Assembly (NCBI GenBank): GCA_035533275.1
Contig: DATLUD010000055.1
Span: 62,001-126,000, forward strand
From: SCRA01 sp035533275
GTDB taxonomy: Bacteria > Vulcanimicrobiota > Vulcanimicrobiia > Vulcanimicrobiales > SCRA01
Length of the DNA stretch: 64,000 bases
Reading direction: 5' to 3'
The notes under the pieces are model-generated. The model saw nothing but the letters and a program-made list of their open reading frames with translations. It was not told where the DNA came from and did no database searches. The position numbers were made by a program, and so were the translations under genes. Below are positions 1 to 10,350 of the stretch, piece after piece. How positions within the stretch are numbered: the stretch's first letter is position 1; every line of letters begins with the position of its first letter.

Positions 1-1
1 G

Positions 2-1030
2 AGCTCCCACGCGCTCGCGCTGCACCGCGCCGACGATGTGGAGTTCGACGTGGCGGCGGTCACCAACCTGACGCAGGACCATCTCGACTTCCACGGCTCG
101 CTCGAAGCCTACGCCCGCGCGAAGCGCGTGCTCTTCGACGAGCTGCTCTCGCGCTCCGCGCGTCAGGGCGAGCGCGCGAAGCCGCCGGGAACCGCCGTGC
201 TCAACCGCGACGATGCCACGGCGCGGGCTTGGCTGGCGGGCGAGGCGCCGTGGGGCGCGTGGCAGGTCGAGCGGACGTTGACGTACGGGATCGGCGAGTG
301 GAGCGAGCGTGCCGACGTGCGCGCGGTGGACGTGAGGCTGGGGGCGGAGGGATCACGCTTTCTGCTGGTGCGCGGCGCGGATGCCGCTGCCGTGGAGATT
401 GCGCTGCCCGGGCGCTTCAACGTCTCCAACGCGCTCTGCGCGGCGGCGTGCGCCGTTGCGCTGGACATCGACGTGGCGGTGGCGGCACGCGGGTTGGCGC
501 GCGCCGGCGCCGTGCCCGGCAGGATGACGCCCGTGCGCGTCTCCGCGGCGCCCGCGGCGGCCCCGCGCGCGCTGCCGACGGTGATCGTGGACTACGCGCA
601 CACGCCCGATGGTCTGGCCAACGTGCTGGATGCCGTGCGCCCTACCGTGTGCGGGCGCGTGGTGGCGGTGTTCGGCGCGGGGGGCGATCGCGATCGCGGC
701 AAGCGCTCGCTGATGGGCGCGGTTGTGGCGGAACGCGCCGATGATCTCTACGTGACCTCAGACAATCCGCGCACCGAGGATCCGCAGGCGATCCTGCGGG
801 ACGTGCTCTCCGGGGTGGAGTCGGCGATCGCGCGCGGGGCGCGCGCGGAGGTCCACGTGGAGCCGGATCGCGCGGCGGCGATCCGCCAGGCGATCGAAGC
901 CGCTTCGTCCGACGACGTGGTGGTGATCGCGGGCAAGGGCCACGAGGAGTATCAGATCGTCGGGAGCGAGCGCCGGCCATTCTCCGACGAGGCCGTGGCG
1001 CGCGAGGCCTTGGAGGCCTGGGGGCGATGA
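2..1030 (+). CDS. murE: UDP-MurNAc-tripeptide synthetase MurE (5' truncated by window edge)
   Basis: Cytoplasmic Mur ligase adding the third stem-peptide residue to UDP-MurNAc-L-Ala-D-Glu. The frame is open from base 2 and begins inside the central domain (SSHALALHR, then TNLTQDHLDFHG), so the N-terminal third with the ATP loop lies outside the window. About 342 residues remain. The C-terminal domain carries VDYAHTPDGL and DNPRTEDP. The DNPR signature (about 761-772) is the family hallmark for meso-diaminopimelate rather than lysine. It is the first gene of an unbroken co-directional wall-synthesis operon; murF begins one base after the TGA. Confidence 0.96.
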   Translation, partial: SSHALALHRADDVEFDVAAVTNLTQDHLDFHGSLEAYARAKRVLFDELLSRSARQGERAKPPGTAVLNRDDATARAWLAGEAPWGAWQVERTLTYGIGEWSERADVRAVDVRLGAEGSRFLLVRGADAAAVEIALPGRFNVSNALCAAACAVALDIDVAVAARGLARAGAVPGRMTPVRVSAAPAAAPRALPTVIVDYAHTPDGLANVLDAVRPTVCGRVVAVFGAGGDRDRGKRSLMGAVVAERADDLYVTSDNPRTEDPQAILRDVLSGVESAIARGARAEVHVEPDRAAAIRQAIEAASSDDVVVIAGKGHEEYQIVGSERRPFSDEAVAREALEAWGR

Positions 1031-1031
1031 G

Positions 1032-2645
1032 ATGAGTGCCGCCGCCGTTGCGCCGGTTCCGGTGGATCGTCTTCTCGAGCTCTCGGGCGGACGGTGCCTG
1101 CCGTCGCGTGCCGCCCTTCCCGACCGCATCGACCCGTGTACCGACACGCGCGCCTTGCGCCCGGGGCAGGTGTTCGTGGCGCTGGTCGGCGAGAGCTTCG
1201 ATGGTCATGCGTTCGTGGCGGCCGCGCGCGACGCCGGTGCTCGCGCGGCGGTGGTCTCGCGCGCGCAGGCGCTGCCGGCCGGCTTTCCGGGCATCGTGGT
1301 CGAGGACACCACGCGCGCGTACCTGGCGTGCGCCGAGGCCGCGCGTGAGCAGTTCCCCGGGCGCGTGGTGGCGATCACGGGAAGCGTGGGCAAGACCACG
1401 ACCAAGGAGTTCTGCCGCGTATTGCTCGAGGCGGCGGGACTGGGCCCCGTGCTGGCGACGCTCGCCAACGAGAACAACGAGATCGGCGTGGGACACCTGA
1501 TGCTGCGCGCGCTGCGCTCCGAGCCCGCGCCGGGGACGCTGGTGGTGGAGATGGGGGCGCGCCACGTGGGAGAGATCTCGGAGCTGGCGCGGGCCGCGCG
1601 CCCCGACGTGGGGATCCTCACCGGCGTGGGCGAGTCGCATCTCGAGAACTTCCCTTCGCTGGAAGCGCTGCGCGAGACCAAGTGGGGACTCTTCGACTTC
1701 GGCGCTCGGCCGGTGCTGAACGCGCACGACGAGGCTTCGCTGGAGCGCCTGGAGCGGGTGCGCGACCGCGGGGCGATTCTCTGCTCCGCGCCGGCCACCG
1801 CGCACCCCGCAATCGGTGAAGTGCGTATTTCTCACGCACAGGTGAAAAGCACGCACGCCGGCGCTTCCGATGTGCGTCATATTCACGCAAACGTGAAAAA
1901 TACGCAATTCACGGAGAATGGGGTGAGCGGTGACGTGGTGGCGCCGCCCTCCGCAGGCAGCGCCGTGGCGGAGCTCGAGGTGCTCGTTGCGGCGGGACCC
2001 GGTGCCGACCGCGAGATCGACATTCACTACCGTGAGGCGGGAGCGCAAGGCCAGGGGGGGCAAACGGCCAAGCGGATCCGCGCCCGCTTCGACATTCCCG
2101 GTGCGCACCATCGCCTCGACTTGGCGCTGGCCCTCGCAGCCGTGGTCGCTCTCGGCGGCGATCCGGAGCGCGCCGCGCAAGCGATCCCGCAGCTCGCCCT
2201 CCCGGAAGGGCGCTACCAGGCGATCCAGCTCCCCAACGGGGTCAACGCCGTCTACGACGCTTACAACGCGGCACCGGCCTCCACCGAAGCGGCCTTGCGC
2301 ACCTTCGCGGGTCAGCAGCCGGCCAAGCGCAAGATCGCCGTGTTGGCCAGCATGGCGGAGCTGGGCCCCGAATCCGAAGCGCTGCACCGGCGCGTCGGTG
2401 AGATCGCCGGCGGCCTCGCCAAGGAACATGCGTTGGACGCCGTCTTGGTCGGAGGCGACTTCGCCGCCGCGCTGGAAGAGGGCGCGCTGGCTGGGGGTGC
2501 GCCGCCCCAGCGCCTGAGACGCTTCGGCAGCAACGCCGAAGCTGCCGAGTGGCTGCGTGGGTACCTTCATCCGGGCGACGCCGTCTTACTCAAGGGATCG
2601 CGTCGTTACAAGATGGAGGAGATCCTGGAGGGGCTACGCCGGTGA
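1032..2645 (+). CDS. murF: UDP-MurNAc-tripeptide:D-Ala-D-Ala ligase MurF
   Basis: Adds D-Ala-D-Ala to the UDP-MurNAc-tripeptide, the last cytoplasmic step of the stem peptide. The ATP loop TGSVGKTTTKE is clear (about residues 116-126), followed by the NNEIGV segment and a C-terminal domain (VYDAYNAAPASTEAAL, LKGSRRYKMEEI). At 537 residues it is longer than the usual ~450-470. Part of the excess is a His/Asn-rich stretch encoded by an AT-richer palindromic repeat at 1814-1914, which keeps the frame open. ATG start one base after the murE stop; the TGA overlaps the GTG of the next gene. Confidence 0.95.
   Translation: MSAAAVAPVPVDRLLELSGGRCLPSRAALPDRIDPCTDTRALRPGQVFVALVGESFDGHAFVAAARDAGARAAVVSRAQALPAGFPGIVVEDTTRAYLACAEAAREQFPGRVVAITGSVGKTTTKEFCRVLLEAAGLGPVLATLANENNEIGVGHLMLRALRSEPAPGTLVVEMGARHVGEISELARAARPDVGILTGVGESHLENFPSLEALRETKWGLFDFGARPVLNAHDEASLERLERVRDRGAILCSAPATAHPAIGEVRISHAQVKSTHAGASDVRHIHANVKNTQFTENGVSGDVVAPPSAGSAVAELEVLVAAGPGADREIDIHYREAGAQGQGGQTAKRIRARFDIPGAHHRLDLALALAAVVALGGDPERAAQAIPQLALPEGRYQAIQLPNGVNAVYDAYNAAPASTEAALRTFAGQQPAKRKIAVLASMAELGPESEALHRRVGEIAGGLAKEHALDAVLVGGDFAAALEEGALAGGAPPQRLRRFGSNAEAAEWLRGYLHPGDAVLLKGSRRYKMEEILEGLRR
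1814..1914. repeat. Palindromic repeat element inserted in frame in murF
   Basis: A ~101 bp AT-richer block in a GC-rich gene. Its ends form imperfect terminal inverted repeats: 23 bases from 1814 match the reverse complement of the 23 bases ending at 1914 at 20 positions. Inside are two 35-bp direct copies, 1821-1855 and 1872-1906, identical at 27 of 35 positions and spaced 51 bp (17 codons). Each copy is itself a partial palindrome around TCACGCA...GTGAAAA. The encoded peptide repeats as VRISHAQVKST and VRHIHANVKNT. It resembles palindromic or MITE-type elements that insert into coding sequence without breaking the frame. Confidence 0.7.
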
Positions 2646-3348
2646 GCAGGTTGGTCATCACGCGCGAAGGAGTGCCGCAGGGCATCGTGGCCCTGCCGGT
2701 GCGCACGCGCCTCATCGGGGAGGGGGACGATCTCACGGCCATCGTGCGCGATGCCGTCACCGGGATCGCGCGCGGCGGAGATGTCCTGTGCATTGCCGAG
2801 ACCGCCGTGGCCATCGCCCAAGGGCGCTTCATCCCCGCCGAGTACATCCGGCCCTCGAAGCTGGCGTTCGCGCTCGCGCGCCGGGCCGGCGCCTTGGCCA
2901 CCGTGGCGCAGCCCGAGTCGATGCAGCTCGTGATCGACGACGTCGGCGCCCCCAGAGTGCTCTACGCGGTCGCGGCGGGCGCGGTCGGAAGGCTCCTGGG
3001 TAAGCGCGGCATCTTCTACGAGATCCTCGGCGAGGCGATTGCCGCCATCGACGGCTACACCGGCACGCTGCCGCCGTACGAGCGCGCCATCGTGCTGGGG
3101 CCCGAGAAGCCCGACGACGTCTCGCAGCAGCTCGCCGATGCGCTCGGCTGCCATGCGGCCGTCATCGACGCCAATGATCTGCAGAAGGCGCATGTGCTGG
3201 GCGCGAGCCGCGGCGTCAACCGCGCGCTCCTCCAAGAGGCCATGCGCGCCAATCCGCACGGCAACGCCGATCAGCAGACGCCGCTCGTGATCCTCAAGTG
3301 GCGCGGCCAGGGTCCCAATCCGCTTCTCGCGCACCCGGAGGCCGCGTG

Positions 3349-3349
<1 letters not shown>
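2642..3349 (+). CDS. CofE-like (F420:gamma-glutamyl ligase family) protein in the wall operon
   Basis: A 235-residue protein resembling the coenzyme F420-0:L-glutamate ligase family. It has an N-terminal PVRTRLIGEGDDL segment, the IAETAVAIAQGRF region and a central GKRGIFYEILG/IDGYTGTLPPYE block, in the order seen in CofE-type folds. Known CofE enzymes add glutamate to F420 using GTP. No other F420 gene is nearby, and the gene is coupled to both murF (GTG over the TGA) and mraY (TGATG). This suggests a wall-linked amidoligase or unknown role rather than F420 synthesis. Family placement is fairly secure; function is not. Confidence 0.72.
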
Positions 3350-4313
<964 letters not shown>

Positions 4314-4317
<4 letters not shown>

Positions 4318-5729
4318 CCTTCGACTCGACGAACGATTTCTCCAACGGCCAGCGCGTGCTGGTCATCGGCCTGGGGCGCAGCGGCTTGGCCACCGTGGAG
4401 GTGCTCCGCGCGCGCGGCGCGGAGGTCTGGGCGATCGACGACAAGCCGGCCGAGCTGATCGAGCCCGCGATCCGCGAGATCGAGGCCGCCGGCGCCACGT
4501 TCCTGCATCGCGACGAGCTGGAGCCGTTGGTCAGCGGCTTCGGCGCGGCCGTGGTCTCGCCGGGCGTTCCCCTGACCACACCCACCGTGCGCCGCGTGCA
4601 GGACGCCGGCATCCCGGTCTACAGCGAGATCGAGGTGGCCTACCGCATCTGCCGCGCGCCGATTCTCGCCGTCACCGGCACCAAGGGCAAGACCACGACC
4701 ACCGCCCTGCTGGGCGCAATGCTGGCCGCCGACGGGCGCACGGTGCACGTGGGCGGGAACATCGGCAACGCGCTCATCCGCGAGACGGCCAAGGCGGCGC
4801 CGGAGGACTGGGTGGTGGCCGAGGTGAGCTCCTTTCAGCTCGAGTCGATCCGCTCGTTCAAGCCGCGGGTCTCGCTGATCCTCAACCTCTCGCCGGATCA
4901 CCTCGACCGCTACCACTCCATGGAGGAGTATCGCGAAGCCAAGCTCCGCATCTTCGCGAACCAAGGGCCGGGCGACATCTTCGTCGGCAACCTGGACGAC
5001 CCGTACTTCGAGCCGCTCTCCACCGACGTGGAGAGCTATCGCATTCCCTGCCAGGCGTGGTGGTTCTCGCGGCATCCGCACCGCAACTCCACGCTCTACG
5101 CGCGCGACGGCAAGATCTACTTCGCCCGGCCGGGGGCGCCGCGCGCTCAGGCCGTGATGCCGATCGACGAGATCCCGCTGCTCGGCGAGCACAACGTGAT
5201 CAACGTCATGGGCGCCGCGGCGGCGGCGCTGGCCGCGGGCGTTCCGATCGCGGCGATCCGCGAGGCCGTGAAGCGCTTCCAGGCCTTGCCGCACCGCTTG
5301 CAGACCGTGGGCGAGATCGACGGCGTGCGCTACGTCGACGACTCCAAGGGCACCAACCCCGGCGCGGTGATCGCCGCGCTGAAGTCCTTCGACCATCGGC
5401 GCGTGGTCGCGATCTGCGGCGGCAAGGCCAAAGGCACCGACTTCAGCGAGATGGGCGATGAGCTCGACGAGCGCGCGCGCGCCGTGGTGCTGATCGGGGA
5501 AGCCGCGGACGCGATCGCCACGCACGTGGTGCGCGCCGCCATCCACCGGGCCGACACCATGGAGGAGGCGGTTGACGTCGCGCGCGGCTTGGCGCAGCCG
5601 GGCGACGTGGTGCTCCTCTCTCCGGGGTGCGCGTCGTTCGATATGTTCGAGTCGGCGGAGCACCGCGGCCAGGTCTTCACCGCCGCCGTGCACGCGCTGG
5701 CGGAGCGAGGTGCTCCCCGTGGCGCGTGA
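4314..5729 (+). CDS. murD: UDP-MurNAc-L-Ala:D-glutamate ligase MurD
   Basis: Adds D-glutamate to UDP-MurNAc-L-Ala. 471 residues. The N-terminal Rossmann-type UDP-binding motif VIGLGRSGLA is followed by the ATP loop TGTKGKTTTTALL, the NLSPDHLDRYHS central motif, and YVDDSKGTNPGA with CGGKAKGTDF in the C-terminal domain. The order matches MurD and not MurC/E/F. The ATG chosen at 4314 gives a 4-base overlap with mraY; upstream in-frame codons extend into mraY without family similarity. The 3' end overlaps the ftsW start. Confidence 0.95.
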
Positions 5730-6873
5730 CCGCCGCGAGCGCAGCGCCCCCGATTGGGGGTTGGTGATCGGCGTCGGGGCTCTGGTGGGCATCGGCTTGG
5801 TGATGATCTTCTCGGCGTCGAGCGTCTCGGGCTACGCCGAGCACCACGATACGGCATACTATCTCAAGCGCCAGCTCATGTGGCTGACCGTCTCTCTGCC
5901 GGTGGCCTACGCCGCCTACCGCATGGACTACCGTCTGCTCAAGCAGTGGACGCCGTGGCTGGTGCTGCTGGCGATGGGCTCGCTGGCGGCGGTGCTGGTG
6001 CCGCACGTGGGCACGGAGGTGGGAGGCGCGCGGCGCTGGTTCTCGCTGGGTCCGCTCTCCGTCCAGCCCTCCGAGTTCGCGAAGCTGGCGCTGGTGGTCT
6101 ACTTGGCGCAGGCCCTCGCGGAGAAGAAGGATCGCGTCACGTCTTTCCAGCGCGGCGTCTTCCCCGTCATGATGGTCACCGGGATCTTGGCGATGCTGGT
6201 GCTGCGCCAGCCCGACATGGGCACGGCCAGCCTCTACATCATGGTGGGGCTGCTGATGCTCTTCGTGGCCGGCGCGCGCATCCCGCACTTGGTGGCCACC
6301 GTCTCGTGCATGGCGCCGCTGGTGGCCTACGAGGTGATGATGTCACCATACAAGCGCGCGCGGATCATGGCCTTCGTCAACCCGTGGAAAGATCCCGAGA
6401 ACACCGGCTTCCACATCATCCAGTCGCTCTTGGCGCTGGGCAGCGGAGGCATCTTCGGCCTCGGGTTGGGCGAGTCGCGCCAGAAGTTCTTCTACCTCCC
6501 CGAGCAGTACACGGACTTCATCTTCGCCGTCATCGGCGAGGAGCTGGGGCTGATCGGAGCGGTGGTGGTGCTGGGCCTCTTCGTGTGGCTCGCGTACCGC
6601 GCCGTGCGCATCGCGCTCGCCGCCCCCGACGCCTTCGGCTTCTATCTCTCCGTCGGATGCGCGGCCACGGTGGTGCTGCAGGCGCTGGTGAACATCGGCG
6701 TCGTGACCTCGTCGTGGCCGGTGACGGGCGTGCCGTTGCCGTTCATCTCGTTCGGCGGCAGCTCGCTGATGGTCAATCTCGTCTGCGTCGCTCTGGTGCT
6801 CAACGTGGGCTGCAGCCGCCGCGCGGGAGCCGCGCTTCAAGCGGTCGGCATGCGAGGCGGGGCCGCGGCTTGA
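5719..6873 (+). CDS. ftsW: Lipid II polymerase / division protein FtsW (SEDS family)
   Basis: Polytopic SEDS glycosyltransferase polymerising lipid II at the septum. 384 residues with roughly ten membrane segments. SEDS motifs include GGARRWFSLGPLSVQPSEFAK, RQPDMGTA, ALGSGGIFGLGLGESRQK and the C-terminal PFISFGGSSL. Position between murD and murG favours FtsW over RodA. The GTG start at 5719, preceded by a GCGAGG box, overlaps the murD stop by 11 bases; longer readings run into murD. The TGA overlaps the TTG of murG. Confidence 0.94.
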   Translation: MARDRRERSAPDWGLVIGVGALVGIGLVMIFSASSVSGYAEHHDTAYYLKRQLMWLTVSLPVAYAAYRMDYRLLKQWTPWLVLLAMGSLAAVLVPHVGTEVGGARRWFSLGPLSVQPSEFAKLALVVYLAQALAEKKDRVTSFQRGVFPVMMVTGILAMLVLRQPDMGTASLYIMVGLLMLFVAGARIPHLVATVSCMAPLVAYEVMMSPYKRARIMAFVNPWKDPENTGFHIIQSLLALGSGGIFGLGLGESRQKFFYLPEQYTDFIFAVIGEELGLIGAVVVLGLFVWLAYRAVRIALAAPDAFGFYLSVGCAATVVLQALVNIGVVTSSWPVTGVPLPFISFGGSSLMVNLVCVALVLNVGCSRRAGAALQAVGMRGGAAA

Positions 6874-7985
6874 GGATCGCCTTCACGGGTGGCGGCACCG
6901 GAGGCCACGTCTATCCGGCGCTGGCGCTCGCCCAGGCCCTGCGCCAGCGGGATCCCTCCGTCGAGATCCGCTTCTTCGGCATGGCGCGCGGCATCGAGGC
7001 GCGCCTGGTCTACGCGGCGGGCTTTCGCTTCGAGCGGGTGCCGGGCGCGCCGCTGGAGCGGCGGCTCTCATGGCGCGCGCTGCAGACCGCGGCGGTGAAC
7101 CTGGCAGCCGTGGCGGCGGCCTCGCAGAGGATCGCCGTCTATCGCCCCAACGTGCTGGTGGCCACCGGCGGTTACGTCAGCCTGCCCGTGGTGGTCGCCG
7201 CATGGCTTCAGAAGCCGTTTCACCACACGCGCATCGTGCTGGTGGAGCCGAACGCGGCGCCGGGATTGACCAACCGGCTCGCGGCCCCGCTGGCCGACGA
7301 GGTGTGGGGGGCGTATCCCGACGAGGCGGGCTCCTTCGGCGCCAAGTTCCGGTTGACGGGCGTGCCGGTGCGCCCCGAGGTCCGGCGCCTGCGTCCCAAG
7401 GACGTGGCCCGCAAGGCGCTCGGCCTCGATCCGGATCGTCCCACGCTGCTGGCCATCGGCGGGAGTCAGGGAGCGCGGCGCATCAACCAGGCCTTCGCCG
7501 CTCTGGTGACGCGGCGCTCGCTGGAAGGGTGGCAGGTGATCCAGGTCACGGGGGCGCGCGACTTCGATTGGATGCGCGCGGAGGAGGGGGACCTGGCCTC
7601 CGGAAATAGCGTAGCGCTGCTGCCGTATCTCGATGACATGGCGCTCGGCTATGCCGCCGCCGACATCGTCGTGGCGCGCGCCGGCGCGTCGACGCTCGCG
7701 GAGCTGGCGGCGACGGGCACCGCCTCGGTGCTGGTGCCGTATCCGTTCGCGGCGGAGAACCACCAAGCCAGGAACGCGGAGGTCTTCGTGCGCGCGGGTG
7801 CCGCGGTGACGATCGCCGACGAGGAGCTCGACGGCGACCGCCTGTGGTGGACGCTCGTGGAGCTGCGCAAGCCCGGCGTGCTGGAGGCGATGCGCGCGGC
7901 CGCACGGGCGCTTGCGCACGACGACGTGGAGCGCACGCTCGTCGATCGGCTGTTGCAGGGGAGCTCGCTCCCGGAGGAACGTTGA
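6870..7985 (+). CDS. murG: Lipid II synthase (N-acetylglucosaminyltransferase) MurG
   Basis: Membrane-associated GT-B enzyme that adds GlcNAc to lipid I. 371 residues from a TTG (TTGA overlap with ftsW). Motifs: FTGGGTGGHVYPALAL at the extreme N-terminus, TGGYVSLP with VLVEPNAAPGLTNR mid-protein, and the C-terminal donor-sugar site GGSQGARRIN, ARAGASTLAEL, PYPFAAENHQ. Because the GGGTGGH motif normally lies about ten residues from the N-terminus, the TTG at 6870 is the only sensible start. Confidence 0.95.
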   Translation: MRIAFTGGGTGGHVYPALALAQALRQRDPSVEIRFFGMARGIEARLVYAAGFRFERVPGAPLERRLSWRALQTAAVNLAAVAAASQRIAVYRPNVLVATGGYVSLPVVVAAWLQKPFHHTRIVLVEPNAAPGLTNRLAAPLADEVWGAYPDEAGSFGAKFRLTGVPVRPEVRRLRPKDVARKALGLDPDRPTLLAIGGSQGARRINQAFAALVTRRSLEGWQVIQVTGARDFDWMRAEEGDLASGNSVALLPYLDDMALGYAAADIVVARAGASTLAELAATGTASVLVPYPFAAENHQARNAEVFVRAGAAVTIADEELDGDRLWWTLVELRKPGVLEAMRAAARALAHDDVERTLVDRLLQGSSLPEER

Positions 7986-9382
7986 ACCAGAGGTCCGAGT
8001 ACGTCCACTTCGTCGGCATCGGCGGCATCGGCATGAGCGCGCTCGCGCGCGTGCTGCTGGCGCAGGGCGTCGCCGTCTCGGGTTCGGATCTCTCCGAGTC
8101 GACGCGCTTGTGCCAGCTCCGCGAGCTGGGAGCGCGCACGTTCGTGGGACACGCCGCCGAGAACGTGGCGCAGGCGCGGCGGCTGGTGGTCTCCTCGGCG
8201 ATCGCGCCCGAGAACCCGGAGGTGCGCGCGGCGCGCGATCGCGGCATTCCCATCGTCACGCGCGGCGTGCTGCTGGCCGAGATGATGGAGGGGCGCTACG
8301 GCATCGCCATCGCGGGGACGCACGGCAAGACCACCACCACCACCATGGTCGCGGCGGTGCTGGAGGCGGGCGGCTTGGATCCCACCGTGCTCGTGGGCGG
8401 CGAGATCGTGGGGCGCGGCGTGAACGCCAAGCTGGGCGGCGGCGAGTACCTGGTGGCCGAGAGCGACGAGTCCGACGGCTCCTTTCTCGAGCTGCGCCCG
8501 CGCATCGCGGTGATCACCAACATCGAGAACGACCACCTCGCGCACTACGGCACCTTCGAGGCCCTCGCCGCGGCGTTTGGGCGCTTCGCTGAGCTCTTGC
8601 CGGACGACGGTCTCGCGGTGATCGGCGTCGACTGCCCCGAGACGGCGCGTCTGGCCAGGGTTGCGCGGCGCGCGCGGACCCTCACCACCGGCCTGGACCC
8701 CGCCGCGGAGCTGACCATCAGCGGCTTGGAGCAGGGCGGCGACGGAAGCCGCTTCGTCGCGGTGCTGCGCGGCCGCACGCTCGGCGAGATCGCGCTCTCT
8801 CTCCCCGGCGTGCACAACGTCGCCAACGCGCTGCACGCCGTGGCGGTGGGCCTGGAGCTGGCGATTCCGTTCGAGCAGATCGCGCGGGGCCTGGCAGAGT
8901 TCCGCGGCGTGCGCCGCCGCTTCGACGTCCTCTACCGCTCCGAAGACGTGGCCGTGGTGGACGACTACGCGCACCACCCCACGGCGGTGGCCACGACCAT
9001 CGCCGCCGCGCGCCAGTACTGGCCGGGGCGCGTGATCGCGGCGTTCCAGCCTCACCGCTACACGCGCACGGCGTACCTGATCGACGACTTCGCGCGGGCG
9101 CTGGTCGGCGCCGACGAGGTGGTGGTGGCCGACGTCTACTCCGCGGGGGAGGACCCCGTGCCCGGCGTCAGCGGCGAGGCGATCGCCGAGCGGGTGCGCA
9201 CGCACGCGCCGGGGCTGAGCGTGACCTACGTGGCCCAGCGCGACGCCGTGACCGATCACCTGGTGGCGCGCGCCGTGCCCGGGACGCTGCTGCTGTGCAT
9301 GGGCGCCGGCGACATCACCGCCCGCGCCGCCGAGGTGGCCGCGCGCCTGCGGTCGGCGGAGGTGGCCCCTGCCGGTTCGTAG
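7982..9382 (+). CDS. murC: UDP-N-acetylmuramate:L-alanine ligase MurC
   Basis: Adds L-alanine to UDP-MurNAc. 466 residues. N-terminal HFVGIGGIGMSALA (UDP site), ATP loop AGTHGKTTTTTMV, central ESDESDGSFL and NIENDHLAHYG, C-terminal DDYAHHPTAV and FQPHRYTRT. TTG start with a 4-base overlap with the murG stop (TTGA). The TAG at 9380-9382 lies inside the coding region of murB. Size and motif order are typical. Confidence 0.95.
   Translation: MNQRSEYVHFVGIGGIGMSALARVLLAQGVAVSGSDLSESTRLCQLRELGARTFVGHAAENVAQARRLVVSSAIAPENPEVRAARDRGIPIVTRGVLLAEMMEGRYGIAIAGTHGKTTTTTMVAAVLEAGGLDPTVLVGGEIVGRGVNAKLGGGEYLVAESDESDGSFLELRPRIAVITNIENDHLAHYGTFEALAAAFGRFAELLPDDGLAVIGVDCPETARLARVARRARTLTTGLDPAAELTISGLEQGGDGSRFVAVLRGRTLGEIALSLPGVHNVANALHAVAVGLELAIPFEQIARGLAEFRGVRRRFDVLYRSEDVAVVDDYAHHPTAVATTIAAARQYWPGRVIAAFQPHRYTRTAYLIDDFARALVGADEVVVADVYSAGEDPVPGVSGEAIAERVRTHAPGLSVTYVAQRDAVTDHLVARAVPGTLLLCMGAGDITARAAEVAARLRSAEVAPAGS
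9358..9371 (+). promoter_or_regulatory. Shine-Dalgarno box and CTG start of murB
   Basis: GGAGGT at 9358-9363 followed after five bases by CTG (9369-9371), inside the end of murC. No standard start codon precedes the conserved MurB N-terminus in this frame, so this site sets the start. Confidence 0.6.
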
Positions 9383-10316
9383 CCGCAGCATCGTCGAAAG
9401 CGCGGAGCGCGCCGCTCTCGCGGAGGCGTGCGGCGAGCACGTCGCCTTCGACGCGCCGCTGGCGCCCTTCACCTCCTACAAGGTCGGCGGTCCCGCCGAC
9501 GCGCTGATCCACGCCGAGACCACGGCGATGCTGGCGGCGGCGCTGCGCATCTGCGCGCGCGCCGGGCTGCCGTGGTTCCTCTTGGGCAGCGGCTCGAATC
9601 TGCTGGTGGGCGACGGCGGGATGCGCGGCGTGGTCTTTCGCTTGGGCCGCGAGTACGGCGAGGTGCGCTGGAGCGAGGATCGCGGCGACGGCCTGGAGCG
9701 CGCCGAGGTGGGCGCCAGCGCCTCGCTGGCGGCCTTCTGCGGCAAGGCCGCCTCGCGCGGCTGCGCGGGCATCGCCTCTCTGGCGGGCATCCCTGGGAGC
9801 GTGGGCGGGGCCCTGCGCATGAACGCCGGCACCGACCACGAGATCGGCGAGTTCGTCGAGGAGGTGCTGGTCCAGACCCCCCAGCTCCCCGATCCCCATC
9901 CCGTGAGCGTGCAGTACTACTACCGCCACACGAGCCTCGAGCGCGACGCGGTGGTGGCCGCGGTCCGCCTGCGCTTCGAGCGGGGCGACCCGGCCGCCGT
10001 GCGGGGCGACCTGCAGGGCCGGCTCAAGCGCCGCAAGGAGAGCCAGCCCATCCAGTGGCCCAACGCCGGCTCCGTCTTCCGCAATCCCCCCGGGGACAAA
10101 GCCGGCCGCCTGATCGAGGCCGCCGGGTGCAAGGGATGGCGCTGCGGCGGCGCGGAAGTGAGCCCCCAACACGCCAACTTCATCGTGAACCTCGGTGACG
10201 CCACCGCTGCCGACATCGCGACGCTGATGGCGCGCGTGCGGCGCCGCGTTCACGAGCGATTCGGAGTCGACTTGATCCTGGAGCAGCATGTCGTGGGCGT
10301 TTTCGACGAAGCATGA
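9369..10316 (+). CDS. murB: UDP-N-acetylenolpyruvoylglucosamine reductase MurB, probable CTG start
   Basis: FAD/NADPH-dependent reductase forming UDP-MurNAc. Motifs: FTSYKVGGPADALI, WFLLGSGSNLLV, SLAGIPGSVGGALRMNAG (FAD site) and the C-terminal block NAGSVFRNPPGDKAGRLIE. The conserved FTSYKVGGPA segment is upstream of the first in-frame ATG (9528). Between the frame's preceding stop (9249) and 9528 there is no ATG, GTG or TTG. A CTG at 9369 lies five bases after a perfect GGAGGT (9358-9363) and gives a normal 315-residue protein. Gene identity is secure; the CTG is inferred. Confidence 0.88.
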   Translation: MPVRSRSIVESAERAALAEACGEHVAFDAPLAPFTSYKVGGPADALIHAETTAMLAAALRICARAGLPWFLLGSGSNLLVGDGGMRGVVFRLGREYGEVRWSEDRGDGLERAEVGASASLAAFCGKAASRGCAGIASLAGIPGSVGGALRMNAGTDHEIGEFVEEVLVQTPQLPDPHPVSVQYYYRHTSLERDAVVAAVRLRFERGDPAAVRGDLQGRLKRRKESQPIQWPNAGSVFRNPPGDKAGRLIEAAGCKGWRCGGAEVSPQHANFIVNLGDATAADIATLMARVRRRVHERFGVDLILEQHVVGVFDEA

Positions 10317-10350
10317 GCGGTGCACGAACGAGATGAAGCAGGCAGGTGAG

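Noticed and set aside
642..2570. Long open frame on the minus strand across murE/murF
   Set aside because: Opposite a certain Mur ligase pair, Arg/His-rich without family motifs; a by-product of high GC content.
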